Shown here one piece after another: positions 19,727 to 20,770 of a DNA stretch of 20,770 bases. The notes beneath the pieces were generated by a model. The model ran no database searches, was not told where the DNA came from, and worked only from the letters and a program-made list of their open reading frames with translations. The stretch comes from JAWLBR01 sp041687495. GTDB taxonomy: Bacteria; Bacillota; Limnochordia; DTU087; JAAYGB01. Both the position numbers and the translations under genes were made by a program. The stretch lies in contig JAWLBR010000052.1 in NCBI GenBank assembly GCA_041687495.1, forward strand, positions 1-20,770. The letters are read 5' to 3'. Each line of letters opens with the position of its first letter. The stretch's first letter is position 1.

Positions 19727-20770
19727 CGGCCAGCCTCTCCTTCCGCTGCGGTAGGTGCCGCCTTATCCACACCTGGTGAGTACAGCAGGCAGCTGACCAT
19801 ATGCCCATCAGATACGTCGGTAGGCGTTGGTACCTGCCGATCACAGACTCCCCGCATAAACTGAGGGCATCGGGGATGGAATGGACATCCCGGTACCTGA
19901 ATGAAGGGGTCCGGTACGCTGCCTTCAATGGCCCACAAACGCTGGCCGGTCTTCTCTCCGACTTTGGGAATAGACTTTAGCAGCGCCTGCGTATATGGGT
20001 GCTTAGGAGCATGAAAGATATCATCCACCGATGCTTGCTCCACAATCCGACCCAAGTACATCACCGCTACTCGGTGTGCCATGGCTGCCACGACTCCCAA
20101 GTTGTGGGTAATCATTAACACGGTCATTTGAAACTGTTCCTGCAGACGTACGATTAACTCTAGGATCTGAGCCTGAATGGTTACATCCAAGGCTGTGGTT
20201 GGCTCATCAGCGATGAGCATGCTAGGATTACACGACAGAGCCATTGCGATCATCGCTCTCTGCCGCATTCCCCCACTCATCTCGAAGGGATAGGAGTCTA
20301 TCCTGGCCTTAGCGTCGGGGATCCCCACCAAGTCAAGCATCTCGGCTGCCCGGTCTCTGGCCTGCTGCTCAGTCAAGCCTTGGTGCAGACGGACTGCCTC
20401 AGCAATCTGATTACCGATGGTGTGCACGGGGCTGAGAGACGTCATTGGCTCCTGGAAGATCATGGAGATATCTCGACCCCGGATCTCCCGGATCTCCGGA
20501 CTATCCTCGTTGAGTGAAGTTAGTGCAATATCCTTCACCTCTGCGTCAGTACGGCGATAGAGGTGAATGTTTCCGCCAACAATCTTACCCGGGTAGGGGA
20601 CCATCTGCAAAATGGCTCGGGCAGTCATACTCTTACCGCAGCCGCTCTCTCCCACCAACCCTAGGGTCTCACCCCGGTAAAGGGTCATATCAACTCCGTT
20701 GAGGGCACGAACCGTACCCTCTCGGGTCTGAAAGTATACGTGCAGATCGTGAACAGACAGAAGTTTGTCC
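19723..20770 (-). CDS. ABC transporter ATPase, OppD/DppD type (second transporter, N terminus beyond the window edge)
   Basis: The reading frame continues to the right edge as DKLLSVHDLHVYFQTREG, so an ATG at 20688 is internal and the true start lies just past 20770, probably within a few codons. Motifs are GESGCGKS (Walker A), MIFQEPMTSLSPVHTI (Q-loop), MSGGMRQR (signature), LIADEPTTALD (Walker B) and MITHN (switch). The C-terminal oligopeptide extension has CPFHPRCPQFMRGVC. It couples to the OppF-like gene by a four-base overlap. Two permease genes are expected upstream on the minus strand, outside the window. Confidence 0.94.
   Translation of the reverse strand, partial: DKLLSVHDLHVYFQTREGTVRALNGVDMTLYRGETLGLVGESGCGKSMTARAILQMVPYPGKIVGGNIHLYRRTDAEVKDIALTSLNEDSPEIREIRGRDISMIFQEPMTSLSPVHTIGNQIAEAVRLHQGLTEQQARDRAAEMLDLVGIPDAKARIDSYPFEMSGGMRQRAMIAMALSCNPSMLIADEPTTALDVTIQAQILELIVRLQEQFQMTVLMITHNLGVVAAMAHRVAVMYLGRIVEQASVDDIFHAPKHPYTQALLKSIPKVGEKTGQRLWAIEGSVPDPFIQVPGCPFHPRCPQFMRGVCDRQVPTPTDVSDGHMVSCLLYSPGVDKAAPTAAEGEAGR

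Noticed and set aside
20688..20688. ATG at 20688 as start of the OppD-like gene
   Set aside because: The frame continues upstream to the window edge with conserved OppD N-terminal sequence, so this methionine is internal.

Overview
The window is about 20.8 kb of bacterial DNA of moderate GC. It suggests an anaerobic or microaerophilic fermenter, probably from a deep Bacillota-like lineage (for example Limnochordia) or a Thermotoga-like one. This placement is inference from gene content: family-5 sugar/peptide ABC transporters like those of Thermotogae, a class II superoxide reductase, and strong AGGAGG-type ribosome binding sites with frequent GTG/TTG starts. There is no 16S gene or other firm taxonomic marker. 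All three solute-binding proteins (SBPs) have ordinary signal peptides with no lipobox cysteine, which hints at a periplasm or diderm envelope.

Region 1 (1-10.6 kb, + strand) reads as one amino-sugar salvage locus. A four-gene ABC transporter operon (two permeases and two ATPases, 585-4222) is followed by two 572-residue paralogous family-5 SBPs (4708-6426 and 6656-8374), each ending in the same terminator. Next come a BadF-type sugar kinase resembling GlcNAc/MurNAc kinases (8576-9577) and MurQ, N-acetylmuramic acid 6-phosphate etherase (9590-10525). The proposed flow is uptake of a MurNAc/GlcNAc-containing sugar, phosphorylation, then ether cleavage to GlcNAc-6-P and lactate. A near-palindromic operator of the form TTGTAAC(N)GTTTC lies upstream of both the transporter operon and the first SBP, so one repressor probably controls both. 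A gene on the minus strand starts at position 15 and runs out of the window.

Region 2 (10.6-12.7 kb, - strand) holds ccdA, a TlpA/ResA-type thioredoxin and an unusual LysM-ferritin-like fusion. The ribosome binding site of the fusion is buried in an 11-bp hairpin.

Region 3 (12.9-16.6 kb, both strands) holds an L,D-transpeptidase flanked by two peptidoglycan-binding domains, an Fe/Mn superoxide dismutase, a small Ig-like protein of unknown function, a D-lyxose isomerase and a class II superoxide reductase. Cell-wall and oxygen-defence functions are interleaved here.

Region 4 (16.6-20.8 kb, - strand) is the downstream part of a second Opp-type transporter operon: OppD-like ATPase (cut by the window edge), OppF-like ATPase, and a 623-residue SBP at the end. 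Its permeases should lie beyond position 20770.

I saw no tRNA, rRNA, CRISPR array or insertion sequence.
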